64,000 bases of DNA, taken from Setoptus koraiensis (lineage: Eukaryota > Arthropoda). Shown here piece after piece: positions 44,868 through 58,644 of the stretch (the first letter of the stretch is position 1; each line of letters opens with the position of its first letter). The stretch is taken from positions 20,956,001 through 21,020,000 of the forward strand of contig CM106585.1 in assembly GCA_048013815.1 (NCBI GenBank), written 5' to 3'. The notes beneath the pieces are model-generated. The model was not told the DNA's origin. It did not search any database and saw only the letters and a list, made by a program, of their open reading frames with translations. A program made the position numbers and the translations under genes.

Positions 44868-47368
44868 AGTGAAAAAAGGCGGCCAACAAAGGCTTCCTCG
44901 TTGCTGTTTCTCAGCGGTTGTTGGTCTCACTCGATCATTATATCATCAGTGGTGTGTCTGGTCTAATTTCGGCTTGTTTGATCCGATAATTGCCTGCTTT
45001 TTCCGCTACCAGGGGGAACCGTCTCAGCAATGGCGAGTGGGGATCATTCATCGAGCTAGCTGCATGATCTATTGATAGTTTATGTGTGTGATACATGGTG
45101 GTGAGTCACTCAGTGTGTGTAAATATATTGAAATATTGTAATTTTACAGTCGCCATGGTGGTTGTCGTGCGCCGTCAGACTGTTTGCCGGAACTGTACAA
45201 CTGTAATGTCTCGCGGCATTGTCTCAAGAAGCCAGACGGCAGTAATAGTGGCGGTAGTTGTTGTAGTGACTTATAAATAAAATCGATAGAGGCACTAGTA
45301 ATGTGATGAGTGTGATAAAAGAACAGGAAGTGAGAGAGCATGTTGTAAATAACAGCGCAAACAATGCTAATTGGCCCTGTTCGACAACAACAGCCCACTT
45401 ACAGACGAGCCTGTTGTTGTTGTTGTTGTTGTTGTTATTTTTAAAAACAGCAACAACTAATATGCATCCAATATTGTTATTATCTAACATTGTAATTTGT
45501 CGCCCTGTCATTGTCCCATGAACGAGCGAAGCGGTTAAAATAAAAACAAAAGAACAGCCCCTCTATCATTCTTGGTTATTGTTTGCATGTTTAGACTTGC
45601 ACACATAACAGCACATTTTCTTTTGCAAACATCAACACAAAGCGCCAACAACCACAACAACAACAACGACTGGTCACATTCAGTGCCGTCCAATGGCCGG
45701 TTGTTGTTGTTGTTGTTGTCGGGAGTTGTTGGCCGGAGTGGCAACAAATCGACATTTTGCGCAAAATAATCGCGATGAGACAGCATCGACAACAAGACGA
45801 AAATTTGCTTATTATGCGCGCTATTATGTGGGCAATTTTATTTATTTATTAAGGCTTGCATGTGAGCAAAAAGAAGATGCAAGAATGAACGAGAAGGGGC
45901 CCAAAAGTTGCAAGTGTTGTGCGGTTTTCGGTCGACTTTTCACGTTTGAGCCCAACTGAAAAGAGGTGGAAATAGCCGGTTCGAAATATTATTACAATAA
46001 ATCTGTTGATTTATCTCTTTCTCTGATTAGCCGCCATAGTCAGTGTGCAAGCCGCTAGTTTGCCAGCAATTTACAGACAATTTTTCGACAACAACCACCA
46101 CTAATCTGTTGTGTGTTCACACACACACCTAACCTCACCTTTTCCACCGTCTACATCATCATCGTTTCGCATTCCGTACCTGTCTGTCTGTTTGAATGTT
46201 GCCTAATCCCTTATGACGACAACAATTCGGCAACAAAAAAGAAACTTAGTCTGACTGCGAACAAAAACTTTCAACGAAAGCTTGACTTTCAGCGCCGCAT
46301 TTTTTCAGCTTCGGCCAGCTTCTGACTGCTTTTTTCTTTTCGCTGGCTCTCTTTTTTGCAACAGGGGTGCTCTTCTTGTGTGCTGCTCTTTTCTCTCTCT
46401 CTCTCTCGCCGTGTCTCTATACACTGCATACATGCGCTGCCATACGCTGTGTTAATTAATAACTTGTGGTCAGTTGGCCAGAGTTTTTCTCTGGCCGAGC
46501 CGAGTGCGCTTTTCGGCTCGGCTTTTTCCCTTTGTCCACTCGCTTGAATATAATATAAAAATATAAATCGCAACAGATAAAAGAAAGTTTTGCTCTTTAG
46601 TGCTGTTTGTTTATCGAATGTGTGTTAAAGTTTGCGGTATCTGCCATTGTATTGTATTCGCAATCTCGCATCGATTTATGCACACAGAAAGAGAGGGCAC
46701 GAACAACGAAAACAAAACGACTGGCCAGTTGTGTGAAAAATATTACATTTGACTGTAATGAAAACTGATGAAACCAACAGAATTCGAGAAACGCATTCCA
46801 AGACATTCAAGAATTCAAGCAAACGCAAGAGCGAAAGTGTAACCGCCGCCGAAACAGACGGCCTAGTTGTTGTGAGCGCAATGTGAGGCCGCATGAGCGC
46901 AAACATGACGCAACAGCAACAACTGACCACCACTCATAATCTCGTACCGAATGTCGCTGCGGTTTGCCATACAATTTGTGTGGTACAAGCAGCTTGCTAG
47001 CAGCTTGCAAACGGCATGTGTAAGCAGTGGCCGAAATAGAGACATGGGGGCATCGGGCACAACAGGTAGGCGAATCGCCGGTATCATTAGTGACCAGGCG
47101 AATTGTTGGCACAAAATACACACTTGTTGCATGCCACGTCATGTTATATATATATAAACATACTCAAATTATTCATTATTATACATATACAAATATACAA
47201 ACTTCATTCGTCATCAACGTCGCAAACGGCTGACAAATAATTAAAATGCAGCCAACGCGGGGGCCAATTCGGGCCACCTTTGGGCTAGTTTGTGCGATTG
47301 CGTTTGCATGACGGTGACATTCTTTTGCTGGCTGTCGGTCGCTCGATCATGCCATCGCCGTCGTTATT

Positions 47369-47396
47369 CACTGACAATATTCTAATATTGTCAGTG
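47369..47396. repeat. Perfect 13-bp hairpin with a 2-base loop
   Basis: CACTGACAATATT at 47369-47381 pairs with AATATTGTCAGTG at 47384-47396. A GTT microsatellite follows. Confidence 0.85.
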
Positions 47397-48129
47397 TTGT
47401 TGTTGTTGTTGTTGTTGTGTTGACCAATCACTGCGACTGGCCTAACCAGGCCAACCAGTCGTGATGATGCCCCCCTCGCAATGACACAATCAAATGTCAG
47501 TGGTCAGCGGCTGTGTGGCTCGCCAAGCAATAAACAAACAACAGGTGAGCCAGTTGCAACCTGTAGGCATTTGAATGGCGATTCGGGGTCATCTCTGCAC
47601 AACGGCGCACGATTTGGGGTGACACTGCGTGTGTGTGGAGCGTGACATGGATATTGTTATGTGACAATATAACTACACTATAAATATGCCCTCTATCGCC
47701 ATTCAAATTAACGAGCCATTTTTGTTCGGCTGGCCAATTTGCCGGGACACATTTTCTCATGTTTTGCCGCTGTTTGCCGCTGTTTTGCGGCGCAATTTCG
47801 CGGCTCCTCCACAATTGCCGAAACGGGACCGCCGAAACAACGACAGCAACGAGCGAAAAGCAAACAATGAACTTATTAACAATTGGCTCCTTGCAGCTCC
47901 TCGGACCGTTGCAAGTGCGAAGCTCGATGCGTTCATTTGTGTGTGACATTATTGTTGTGATCATCTCAAATATTTGCTCGCTCATCGTACTCATCGGGCC
48001 GTCTAAAATGGCCCGATGATTATGATGATTGCACCAGCGGCTATTCATCCACACTCACGCTGGCCACCATTGACAGCGCATGGAAATGGCCGTAGATTAT
48101 GCAAGATTTTGTACAAATTTTGCCTGATT

Positions 48130-48188
48130 TGGCGCCGCATAAGGCGACATAAAGCGGCGTGAGGCGGCGTGAGGCGGCGTGGAGCGGC
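48130..48188. repeat. 10-bp repeat GGCGGCGTGA
   Basis: Four to five degenerate GCGGCGTGAG units in the first intron of the FERM gene. Confidence 0.65.
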
Positions 48189-49485
48189 ACAGAGTGAAGC
48201 GTCCACTAGACTCCAGTGACTGGACTCTAGTGACTAGACTCTAGTCACAAGAGGCAACAGGTCGTGCAAGCATGATTGCCGACTTAATGACGGCTATGCG
48301 AGCAATTGAAGTAAATTAAATATCCTGTAAATTACAGTGTTGCTGTTGGCAGTGTAAGTTTGTATGTTTGTGAGTGACCTCAATGGCCACCAGAGCTCGC
48401 CAGAGCCGGCCCGGCTGCCCGTGAGCCCGTGAGCCAGTGAGCCGGCCAGCGCTAGCGTGATCAAATCGAATCTGGCCAATGCATCAAATTTTCGTTTGTT
48501 GGCTCATATAATGTGTTGCATAATGATGTTGCACAGGTAGCCGTGTCGTTGTTATTATTCGTTGCGTTTCGTTAGTGTGTTGCGTTGGTCAAGTTCATCG
48601 TGACGACGCCAAAAGAGTTGCTGCTCGCGACTCGCAACCCCCAACTCGCGACTCGCGAGAGATATTGATACACAACTGGACGCATACTGCCACTATGGTG
48701 CCGCCACTATGATGCCGGTGGTCAGCTCACGGCCAGTGTGAATTGTTGCTGTTGTTGTTGTTGCTGTTGCTGCTGTTGTTGTTGGTTGGGCAAGCCATGA
48801 CCGTGAAAGAATAAAGGCCCACAGGATGATAATGATTCGCTGAGCCCGCCATTCATTGCCAGTGTCGCTGTTGCTGCGACCCAACAGCGGCTGTTTCTTC
48901 TCACTTATATAATGAAACTTATAATCGGTGCTGCACATTCCTTTACAATGATTCCTCTCTATTTAAAATGAGAAAAACTTTTCAACAAAAACTGCCAACA
49001 AGCAAAAATTGGAAGCTCCAAAAATGTGGCTTCAAAATATTTCTGTTTCACTTGGTTCAACCGAAATGCTTGTTGCCGACAAACTTGCTGCTTGCCAGCC
49101 AACAATTTCTCCACCTGACCATACACTATAATCTCGCTGCTACATGTGCTGTAATCAAATGTGTATGTGCAGTAAAAATCATTTCCACCAACTGTTTGAA
49201 CGACTCAAATAATGGCGTCACAAGTCACAACTATTCGAAGAGAGAAGAAAAAAAAACTATTCACTGGCACAATAAACTTATTGAGGCATTATTATGGTTT
49301 CCTTGTTCGAGGCACTGTGTTGTGTGCATGTTGTTACATAACAACAAATCTCCCAGCTACCAACAACAGCAACACCCACAACACCAATGACGACAACCGT
49401 GTCCATATTCCCCTGCACAAATTGCGTCACCCAAGGCTGTTTGTCTCGGCTGCATGATGCGATCATTTGATGGACTCTATCATAT

Positions 49486-49511
49486 CATATGAAATCATAT
49501 GATTTCATATG
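49486..49511. repeat. Perfect 26-bp palindrome
   Basis: CATATGAAATCAT and its reverse complement, with no spacer, centred at 49498/49499. It is AT-rich and could extrude as a cruciform. Confidence 0.9.
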
Positions 49512-50517
49512 ACGCACTGTATGGCTCCAACAACAACAGCAACAACGCCGGACAGAGCTAGTAGCTATGAGCTGCGAGCTGTGAGATTTTATATTTTCGT
49601 GCGATGCAATTGCTTGGGTCGTTGTCGATGGCCGGCCAGTTACGATCGCGTAACAGGCCGGCTCAGCGACCGGCCGCAGAGCGATGATCGAGTTTGCCCG
49701 GTCAAACGGAAGGTCTGAATCGGCGGTTGAATCGGTTCGAGGAAACAAGCTCATTTGGCGAGTCAATATTTACATTGGATCGGCAAGATTCTCGCTGTCT
49801 GTTGCAACCATTTCCATTGATCGGGCCGATGAACGAGCCAAATTGCCAGCATCTTTTTGTGTTCCTCGCAGCGCTGCCTAGGCCAGTCGCCAGTTTTCCT
49901 ATCGCGGCTGCATTGTGAACTGAATTCTGGCGACTCTTCGGCCGGACTGTTCGGCTCTGACAACAACAACAACAACAACAACAGCAACGACGACGACGAC
50001 GACGACGACGACGTAATTATTATACCGCATCCACGGATAGATTGATGCTCTTCTTTTGTGGCGAAACTGTTGAGTGGCCGCAGCCACGACGATCAATCAA
50101 AGCCACTGTTGGCCATTGAAAAAATATTACATAATTAGACTGACCGACGTCGAGCGGCCGCAGTTAATAGATTCGCCACGAGCGATGCAATGTAAATAAC
50201 TGGCGGCCTGTGTGTGAGTCAACTCTCTCAAAACTTGACGCTGATGAATACGCTGCTGATGAATACGATAGTAATGAGCTCATTAAAAATGCTAGTTAAT
50301 TTATAATAGTTAATCATGATTCGCGGCACAATTGAGACATTTGAGTATCGTGTGCGCCACGACGATCAATTGATTCTGGTTGAAGTCAGTGAGTTACTTA
50401 CACTGTATGCGATTTGAGCGTGAGAACGACACAACTCAATGGCTTGATTGGGGAGTCGGGTTTCATACTCAATATTCGCACTGTCTTGATTCACATGATT
50501 CATCATCATCTCGCGAT

Positions 50518-50603
50518 ACTGCGGCAATAGTGTGGCGATAGTGAGGCGATAGTGTGGCGATATTGTGGCAACATAATGGCAATATAGTGGCAACATTATG
50601 GCG
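50518..50603. repeat. Degenerate 10-12-bp array (GTGTGGCGATA)
   Basis: About seven units changing gradually from GTGTGGCGATA to AGTGGCAACAT. Intronic. Confidence 0.65.
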
Positions 50604-51791
50604 CCATCTAGGTTTCGTGTGTTGTAAGTCGAGTGTTGCAAATGGCAACAGGTCATTGCGTCAGCGGCGCGAAAATTGCAGTCGGTTGCAAGTTGCAAAT
50701 GATTGGGGCGCAACAGTAACACAGTATAATGATGCAGGGATGCGCCATTGTTGTGTGTTGCTGGTTGTTTGTGTCTCGCCAGTTCACCTGTTGATGCCGC
50801 TGTTGTCGCTTATAAACAAATGATAGATCGATTTGCATAGACGGCGGACTTATGAGCAGAGATCAAGTGCCAAGTCACCTCTTTAGGCTGTCAAGATCGA
50901 CCTGTTGCTCTCTGTCTGGCTTGCGCTGTCTGGCTTGCGCTGGACGCCAGCGCCTGTCATCCGCTGTCTTGGCAGCCGCAATTGGCCGTTTACAAAAAGC
51001 TGGCTGTCGGTCGCTTATTTCTGGCCAGCTCTCAGGCTCTCAGTTTAATATATTCATAACACTGGCCACTGGTGCAACGCGCTTATCGCAGTGGCCCGCA
51101 GAGGTGAGATGTTGGCCGCGAGAGGCGAGCTGCCAGCTATTAGATTATCGCTTGGCGTATAATCTGGTCTATCGTCATTGCGCGCCGGATTATCCGCCAA
51201 GCGCGCATGTATTATGCGCGCATTTGGCAGATTACGGCCGCAAACGGGTGCTTCGGCGATATTCGCAATGGCAGCCATATTATTAATAGAATCATGTGTT
51301 ATGTGTGTGTGTGTGTGTGATTGGCTAAAAATGGATCATCATCATCGTCAAGTGTTGATGCTGCCGTCGTGGCAACACTCACACCGAGCTCAAGCTCAAG
51401 CCGCATTATGCTGGCAAGGCAACGCTTGTCATGTTGCATCAGCTGCCAATTGACGCTCGCCAATAAAATTCTCATTTTCATCACGGATCAAAATATTCAA
51501 ATTCGCATTATCTGATTCAAATTATCCGATGCACACTCGGGCGCACAATGTTTGGGCGCCATGACACCGCTAGGCGCAAGCTACACTATAGCTTGCTCAC
51601 AATGCCGACTCTGCCGATTCTGCCGATTCTGCCGGCAATGATAACCGCTGGCCAGACTGCGGCCAGCCAGCAGACAGGGCTGTGTTCCGGCGTTTGAGCA
51701 TGTCGAATGTCGTTATCGCGCTGGTCACTTGCGCTACGTAAGTTACGCTGCGTAAGTTACGTAAGTTACGTAGCGGTCAGAATGCGCCCTC

Positions 51792-51814
51792 CAGACTCTG
51801 GAGTCCAGAGTCTG
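51792..51814. repeat. Perfect 11-bp arms, 1-base spacer
   Basis: CAGACTCTGGA and TCCAGAGTCTG flank a single G. Confidence 0.85.
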
Positions 51815-52796
51815 AAATCCACACCGAGAGGCTCAGTTGAGTTGGTTGGTTTCTTCGGTGGATTGGCACAGTTTTGCACGGCAGCGAAGCGGTTACCGAG
51901 TGACCAGAATGAGCGCAGTTAGTTGCAAAGTGCGCTTCTAAAATCGTTGATCGATTAGCGTACGTCGGCCCCGTGATGCCGGCCAATCGCTGCCAAACAC
52001 AAACAATTATCTGTCATTGTGGTTGCATCTTTTGACGTTGCTGTTATTATCTGTTATTAACGGCAACACAGCTATTCACAGTGGGCCGGCTTGTATTCAC
52101 AGTCGGTTATTTTGTTTGTTTTGAGGAGGGGCGCAAAATTTAATTATATCATCTATTATCCATGCGCCTCTATTACCATTTGCTATTGGTTATACTTGTG
52201 CTTGGCATGGACTCCAATGATTGGAGTGTTTATTCGGTTGCGTCATTCAATCAATCGTTTCCATTGCGAGCTGTTGCCGCTGCTGCCACAAAAGTATCGC
52301 TGACTGTGTTAGCTTGACCGTCTGAGCGGCGGGCCGGCCCAGATTGAATGGTCATCATCGGCAGCAATAGGTAAATCGATCAATGTCTATTTTGGCGTGT
52401 CTCTCTCGCCGCTGCTAGTGCGGCTATTGCGCAATGCAACGTTGATATTTGTTGCGTGCCGCTGCTCGACCACAAGCTCGTCGTCGAAAATTGCCTGAAA
52501 ACCGGCGACCCTGGCGTGACTGATCTCGCATCATCGTTGTTGGCTCGTCGACGACAGCAAAACAACGCCGAGACACGCCAGACACACAATGTTTAAAAGG
52601 CCGACAGCGACGCCAAACGAGCCCGAAAAGAATGTCCATTGTTTCTGGCCGGCCGCTCAGTGGTCGCTCGCTTGGCCGACAATGCGCCGGCCGCAACCAC
52701 GAAACAAAAGAAGCGGCTAATTAGGCTTGTGCGCTCCGTTTAACTCGCTGCAACAGCCAACAGCGTAATTGAGACGCCGATCGTCTCTCATGTCGA

Positions 52797-52818
52797 ATAT
52801 CAACTGGCCAGTTGATAT
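52797..52818. repeat. Perfect 22-bp palindrome
   Basis: ATATCAACTGG and its reverse complement abut with no spacer. Confidence 0.9.
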
Positions 52819-52949
52819 CCGATCCGAGTTACGCGACGGCCGACAGAAACTGTTGCAGCAACACCGACGCCAGCGCCACTGACCACGGCGATCGCCGGAA
52901 AGCAGTGTGTGTCAATTTATGATCATCATGATATATAGTTGCCCATGCC

Positions 52950-53000
52950 GATACAGTATCGGCGATACTGTGTCGGCGATACTGTGTCGGCGATACAAAC
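52950..53000. repeat. 15-bp repeat GGCGATACTGTGTC
   Basis: Three units of TCGGCGATACTGTG in tandem. The first copy forms a short palindrome, GATACAGTATC. Confidence 0.75.
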
Positions 53001-53355
53001 TCACATGATATGCACAAAGTGGCCGGCCAATCGCAGACGAAGGGGGCGCAGCGATCGTCCCGTCGACCAGTCGCAGTTGGCCGAGCTCTCGCGTGGACAC
53101 AAGGCATCTTTTGGAGGCCACAACTGCACAGCAAATAGCAGCTCAGACGGCTCGTTGGCTCGCTCATAAATGGACGCTGTCGGCGTCGGCGTCGGAGTGT
53201 CAGTCATGGCAACCATTCAATCATTGGCCCTTGTTTATTGGCAATCGTTTTATTGTGAATTGTGAAGCCATACACACACACAACAGATCAGTTGATCAGT
53301 CATCGACTTTTGGTCGACTGCACTGACGCAATAAACTGGTTGCGCCAGTAAGTGG

Positions 53356-53396
53356 CCGCCAGTGGCTGACATTGACCACTGGTCAGCCACTGGCGG
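53356..53396. repeat. Perfect 15-bp inverted repeat
   Basis: CCGCCAGTGGCTGAC at 53356-53370 pairs with 53382-53396 around an 11-base loop. Confidence 0.85.
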
Positions 53397-55551
53397 TGCC
53401 ATTTAAATTTGCTTTTGCTTGTTGGCGGTTGCTGCGGCGGTTGCTGCGGCGGTTGTTGATGCCAGTCGACACCAGAGAAATCGTTGAGTCGAGCAAGACG
53501 CCGACCGGCGGCCACAAATAGCTAGTTGCCGCAACATTGTTTTGGCGCATTGTTTCGGCCAACAAGCTTCGTCGAGCTTGCTCAACATGTAATTTTGCAG
53601 CCGTGATTTGATCGCCAGGTAGCGCTTCAAAACTCGTGTGCTGCCGCAGCAACGATAGGCCCAACAAACCGACACGAACATATCGTTTAATTGGCCCATT
53701 GGCTGGTAATAGAACAAGAGGCATAGATTATGTGGCGCGAAATAGAGGTGTCTCGTTGGCGAATCGCCACTGCGACCAGCGGGGCTCGTCTTGACAACAA
53801 GTGGCCGCGTTAACATGTTGACCAGCCGATATAATGCCTCTTGACCAACAGAGTGCGGCGACTGTTAATCACCTGTTGCGATTAACTGTACTAATTTGTT
53901 GCAGCGAGCGAGCACTTTTCAGCGCCACAATTTTTGGCGCCGGCTGCATCTATTTCCAGGGCTGTTCCAATCAATTCAATCTGATTCAACTGCGCAAACC
54001 AATTCAACTGCGATGCTGAGCCGACTGTATTCATCGCGAGTCGCGACTCGCGACGGCCTTACACTGTATAATTAAATGGGTACGCATCAGATTGCACTAT
54101 TATCATGGTTATTATTGTTGTGCGAGCTAATTGTTGCAAAGTTGCATCGGTCTCGCATCAGCAGGTGATTTATCATGAGCGGACGGTTCTTTTAACTTGT
54201 AAATTACAAGTGATCACTTGTGACTCACAAGTTGTGAGTGCCAACAAATGGGCGCTTATTTGCCCGCTGAATGGCGTTTATTTTTAAAATCTTATTTTTG
54301 CTTATTGTTGTGCAAATCTTGTTGGCTCATCTCTCAACTTGTGCGTTTCATTTACCTAGTGGAGAGGGGCGCACACACAGCAACACCGACTAACAAGCGC
54401 TAATCGTATTTTGATACACTAATGGCCATAATAAAAGCCAACAACAAACGTTTATGAGTTACGCAACAGTGATAGCCGACAGTGCGAAATCATCGCTTGT
54501 GCGCTTGTTTTGGCAAATAACGTTCAATTCTCATATTGAGCCTCATAGTTCGCATGCCACATGAATTGTATGTTGCATTGTTGGTTGGGCAACAAGTTTA
54601 TCAAGTTTAATAAGCCATTGTATTAGCGGGCCGATTATTGCGATTATTGTGCGCGGCGCGGCGCAGCAGAGCATGCAACAAACGCAGTTAGGCAAAGTCA
54701 CATAAAGAGTTGCGTAAGACAGTAACGAGTGCTCACAGGTAATGCCAGGCTCAGTGTGGCCGCCACCACCAGTTAGCGCCAGCTCACCTGTTGTATATGC
54801 TAATTTTTGATTTGGTTCGCTAGACGCCGGCGTTTTAAGTGGCGACGAGTGTAACATCGACGAGCAGCATCCGACAGACTGTTTCAGAATGCGTATTCAC
54901 AGCTCACACACTTGCAATTGCGTCTGCCCGAAATAGCCCATCGACGAGTTTGAGGAAACGCGCACTTGATACGAGTGTCAGCTGGACAGTGTGTGCCACT
55001 TTGCAACGCAACGCCGCTAGATCTGGAGCACCGTGCAACAACCGCAACAACCGCAGCAGTTGCACTTGTTGCAGCGGTTGTGGTTGTTGCAGTGGTTGCA
55101 GTGGTTGTAGTTGCTGTAGCGGCAACAACCGGTGGAATCTTCCTTTAAGGATGTGATTTTGTACACACTTACACATCACACTTGCAGGTAACAAGAGCCA
55201 ACATGTTACACAATCAATTGTGCGGCTGGCAAGACAGTGCGTTGATGTTGTCAGGCTGTTGCGTGTAACGCACATTTATATAGACTGTTTAGTGGCGGTG
55301 GTCCGATTAGCGAGTGTGCGGGCCACAACAACACAGCCAGTTGCGCAACAATTTTCATTTTTGCTATCGCTGCTGTCGCATTTGCAGTCAGTGGCGATGC
55401 TGCGTTGCTGTTGCCACCGTCCAACGGACACTGTCGCTGTTGTGGTCAGTTGATGCAAATTGCTCTCGCCGACAACAACATCAAACACAGTAAAGTCAAA
55501 CTGTTGCAACAACGTCAAAGCTCATTAAGTGGCCATCTTAAACGTCGCTCA

Positions 55552-55640
55552 TTATTATTGTTATTGCTATTATTATTATTACTATTATTATTGTTGTTGT
55601 TGTTGTTGCTGTTGTTGTTGTTGTTGTTGCTGTTGTCGTT
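55552..55640. repeat. TTA then TTG trinucleotide tract
   Basis: About 90 bases of ATTATT passing into GTTGTTGTT. It yields poly-Leu and poly-Asn frames that are not genes. Confidence 0.9.
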
Positions 55641-58304
55641 GCCATCATGCTGTTGCTGGTTTCCTTGACGACTAACAGCTGTCGCTCTGCATTGGTCCAA
55701 TTCGCCTGATTGTTGCCCGACACACACACACACACACACACATTGCAATTGAGTCACATTGTGTCCGACGGTCGGTTTGCTGTCAGCCTGTCGACCCCGA
55801 ACCGGCATCGCATCACATTGGTCACTTTTGTAACGTTACATAATTGCAACAACGTAACCGGCTCATCGTCTGCACAGCTTCTGGCAGCAGCAGTAGCAGC
55901 TGTGGTTGTTGTTGTGGTTGTTGTTGTGGCTGTTGCTGTGGTTGCTGCTGTGGTTGCTGTTGTCGCAGTGGAGCAGTGCTACATTGTGTATGTCCAGCGT
56001 TAGTTAACATTGTTATTATTATTGTGTGAGTGCCGTTGTTGTTGTTGTCTAAACAAGATGGTCTGGAGAGAGGCAAAAAAGAGATTACAGCGAGAGTGAC
56101 CAGTAGAGATCGGATTGACCCCCCTCGTTGTCGATGTCTTTATCAGCAGCCTTAATAGTAGCGGATTACAACAAACAGGCTGTGTTAATGGCGTGTCTTC
56201 TTAATAACAGAATAACAAAATAACAAAATAACAAAATGACACAACATAACAGAACAGAACAGAACACTTGTCGCTCGCGGGCTCTAACCGTGCCCACCAT
56301 GTGTTACGTAAGCCATTAATCAAATCAATTTTATTGCCCCTGGATACGATTAGTTAGCACAATTAGCAGTTGAAATTAAAAATGCAACTTACTGCATTCG
56401 TAATTGCATTGTAACATATTGTGAGCGACCAGCTTGCAGCATCGAGACATTGAGTGAGTGAGTGAGTGAGTGAAAAAGTGAGAAAAAAAGCAAGAGCTGA
56501 TTGAATTATTATTGAATTTGAGCATCGGAGCTGTGAGTAATAATAACAATTAATGTCTAAATGTAAATTATGATAACGGGCTAATGTGTCCAGTTGATAA
56601 AGTCCAGTCAAACACAGTTCGTCGGACAAAGCGAGACTAAACGAATGGAGCCGCTGATAATTGCGATACACAACGAAATAAATAGCACCCAATGACAATA
56701 ACAACTCACAGCTCGAATCTCAACCTGTCCATACGCCATCATGATTTAATCATGATACCTGGCCGAATTTCAAAATTGTAGCTCAAATAGATGGCGAGTG
56801 GCGTGTTGAGCGACAGTTTATCACTCACAGCCCGCATTGAACTCTCATTTTGCTCAATGTAATACGATCAACATAAATCAATCAATAATTTTTGTTTGAT
56901 TCTCTCACAATTCTTCTCAATAACATTCTCTCGCTGGTGGGCCGAATGTTGTGAGCGAATCAACCCATGACAATGCTCAAAGCATCTTCTTCCTGTCTGT
57001 TGGTGTGGCCAGAGAGCGCAATTGAATTGAAATTACAATAACAATAATAATAATAATAATCATGCCAATAATAATACAATGGATTTGAGTCGCCAATTGT
57101 CAGTTTAGTTTAGTTTATCTCTCTGATATGTGTGCGTATTTACTTTGGCTCACAATTGTAAGCTCACAGTCGATTCAGTTGGATGAGATTCGATTATCGC
57201 CACTGTCAGTGAGTGCATGCGGTTGTAGAGAAAAAACTAGCGATACCCGACAATGGCAAGCTGCTGTCTGCCATTGATCAATTCAACGATTCTTCGGCGT
57301 TCGGCGCTCGGCGAGCGTCACATGAGCAAATCAGCAAGACACTTGCCATGCGGCGAGACAGAGAATCACGACGACTGGCCAACAATGGGCGCCCTACATC
57401 GAGCGATAGATTTAAACGACTGTCCACTGTTGACTGTTGATGTATCAACCGTCAACGGTCGTTCATATCAGCAACAATCGCCGATACCAGCGATCGCCGA
57501 TATCAACAATCGCTCAAATCAACAGTTGTGATGCTGGCCATTATTTTCTCTGTCAAGCTTTCTGGCCTGTCAGAGAGCTGTGTGTGTTATGTAATATATG
57601 CGCCCAGCGACGACGCTGGTCTAAAAATATCGCCTCTCTGTCACTCTCACTATGTGTTATAAGCACACTGTACTGTTGTATGATGTGTAGTGTTTATTTT
57701 GTGCCATTCAATATGTGATAAGAATGGTGCAAGTTTTGGTGTCGATTTCGATTTCGAATGCGGCTTCCATTGCAAACTGTTGCACTGTTGAGATTAAATT
57801 CCAATTTGAATTCTGCCCAATGATTGTGCATCATTCTATCTTGTGCATCGTGGACCGTTGTTGACCGTAAACCGTTAACCGTCAACCGTTAATCGAACTC
57901 GGCCATTGTATCGGTCGCTCGAGTCGAGTCGCTCGCCGAATTGAATTGCTGCTCGAAATACTTCACCTACTATAATGGCATCTTCCTTCCTATGGCATGG
58001 CCGATGTTCTTTGTCGATCGCTGGCTGCCAATGCAAGTGATGCCACGGCTAGCGATGCCACGGCTAGCGATGCAAACGCCAGTGTCCAATGCGGCTCAGG
58101 GCACACGACACAACAAACAGTTGAATAAAATGCATACTTTTGATGACAACAACTCCAAACATATCATCATCATGATATTATTATCTGTTTTCTATTTATA
58201 AACTAAACTATTGTCGATGCCAACAAACCGTTGGGTCACCCAATCGCCACATCTAACTCTAACTGCAACTCTATCTCATTTGATCGCTTGTCCATCGCTT
58301 TTAG

Positions 58305-58409
58305 GCCTCATCAACTGGACAAGACCTGCTAGATGTGGTTATCAAGCATCTCAATCTGCTGGAGACGTCCTATTTCGGTTTGCGCTACCTCAATCACAAT
58401 GATCAATTG
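58305..58409 (+). CDS. EPB41L4A-like: EPB41L4A-like FERM protein, exon 2 (rest of F1 core)
   Basis: 105 bases, phase 0 at both ends, between TCGCTTTTAG and GTAAGT. It reads ASSTGQDLLDVVIKHLNLLE, then TSYFGLRYLNHNDQL. This is the hallmark F1 segment of band 4.1 proteins (compare VLDHVFHHVNLVEIDYFGLRY in EPB41L4A, from memory). Both edges use canonical splice sites. Confidence 0.9.
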
Positions 58410-58601
58410 GTAAGTTATTTACACAATGATTATTTTCACCCAAGATGGCGCCATCACTGAAACTAACCCATTGAGTGAAACCCTAAATTAACTGTCCCTC
58501 TCTCTCTATCACATTATCGCTGTCACATTATGCTAACACTTTGCATTGTTGTTATCGGGGCACAATATCCAATCTCAACGCCACACAAACAACGTAATCA
58601 G

Positions 58602-58644
58602 TGTTGGCTGGACGTGACCAAAAGCGCAAGCAAACAGCTGAAAG
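58602..58644 (+). CDS. EPB41L4A-like: EPB41L4A-like FERM protein, exon 3
   Basis: A 43-base mini-exon after AACGTAATCAG and before GTAAGC. It reads CWLDVTKSASKQLK and ends in phase 1. The WLD motif follows YFGLRY in every 4.1-type F1 lobe (TYWLDPAKTL in EPB41L4A, from memory). The preceding intron is 192 bases. Confidence 0.85.

Larger units (their letters stand above)
36328..58304 (+). other. 22-kb first intron of the FERM gene
   Basis: GTAAGT donor at 36328; GCTTTTAG acceptor ending at 58304; phase 0. No supported coding sequence lies inside. It is dense in CAA/GTT tracts (38674-38730, 40290-40340, 45415-45440, 47395-47420, 48735-48785, 55552-55640), 9-15-bp minisatellites (41404-41451, 42185-42242, 44794-44867, 48130-48188, 50518-50603, 52950-53000) and perfect palindromes (47369, 49486, 51792, 52797, 53356). 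Its length and composition resemble the big receptor intron. Confidence 0.75.

Noticed and set aside
47497-48054. 185-codon minus-strand frame
   Set aside because: No recognised domain and no splice or promoter support inside the large FERM intron.
53836-54240. Cluster of ACTTGT/ACAAGT words near 54200 considered as a regulatory array
   Set aside because: Only a few overlapping short inverted words, not clearly above the general inverted-repeat background.
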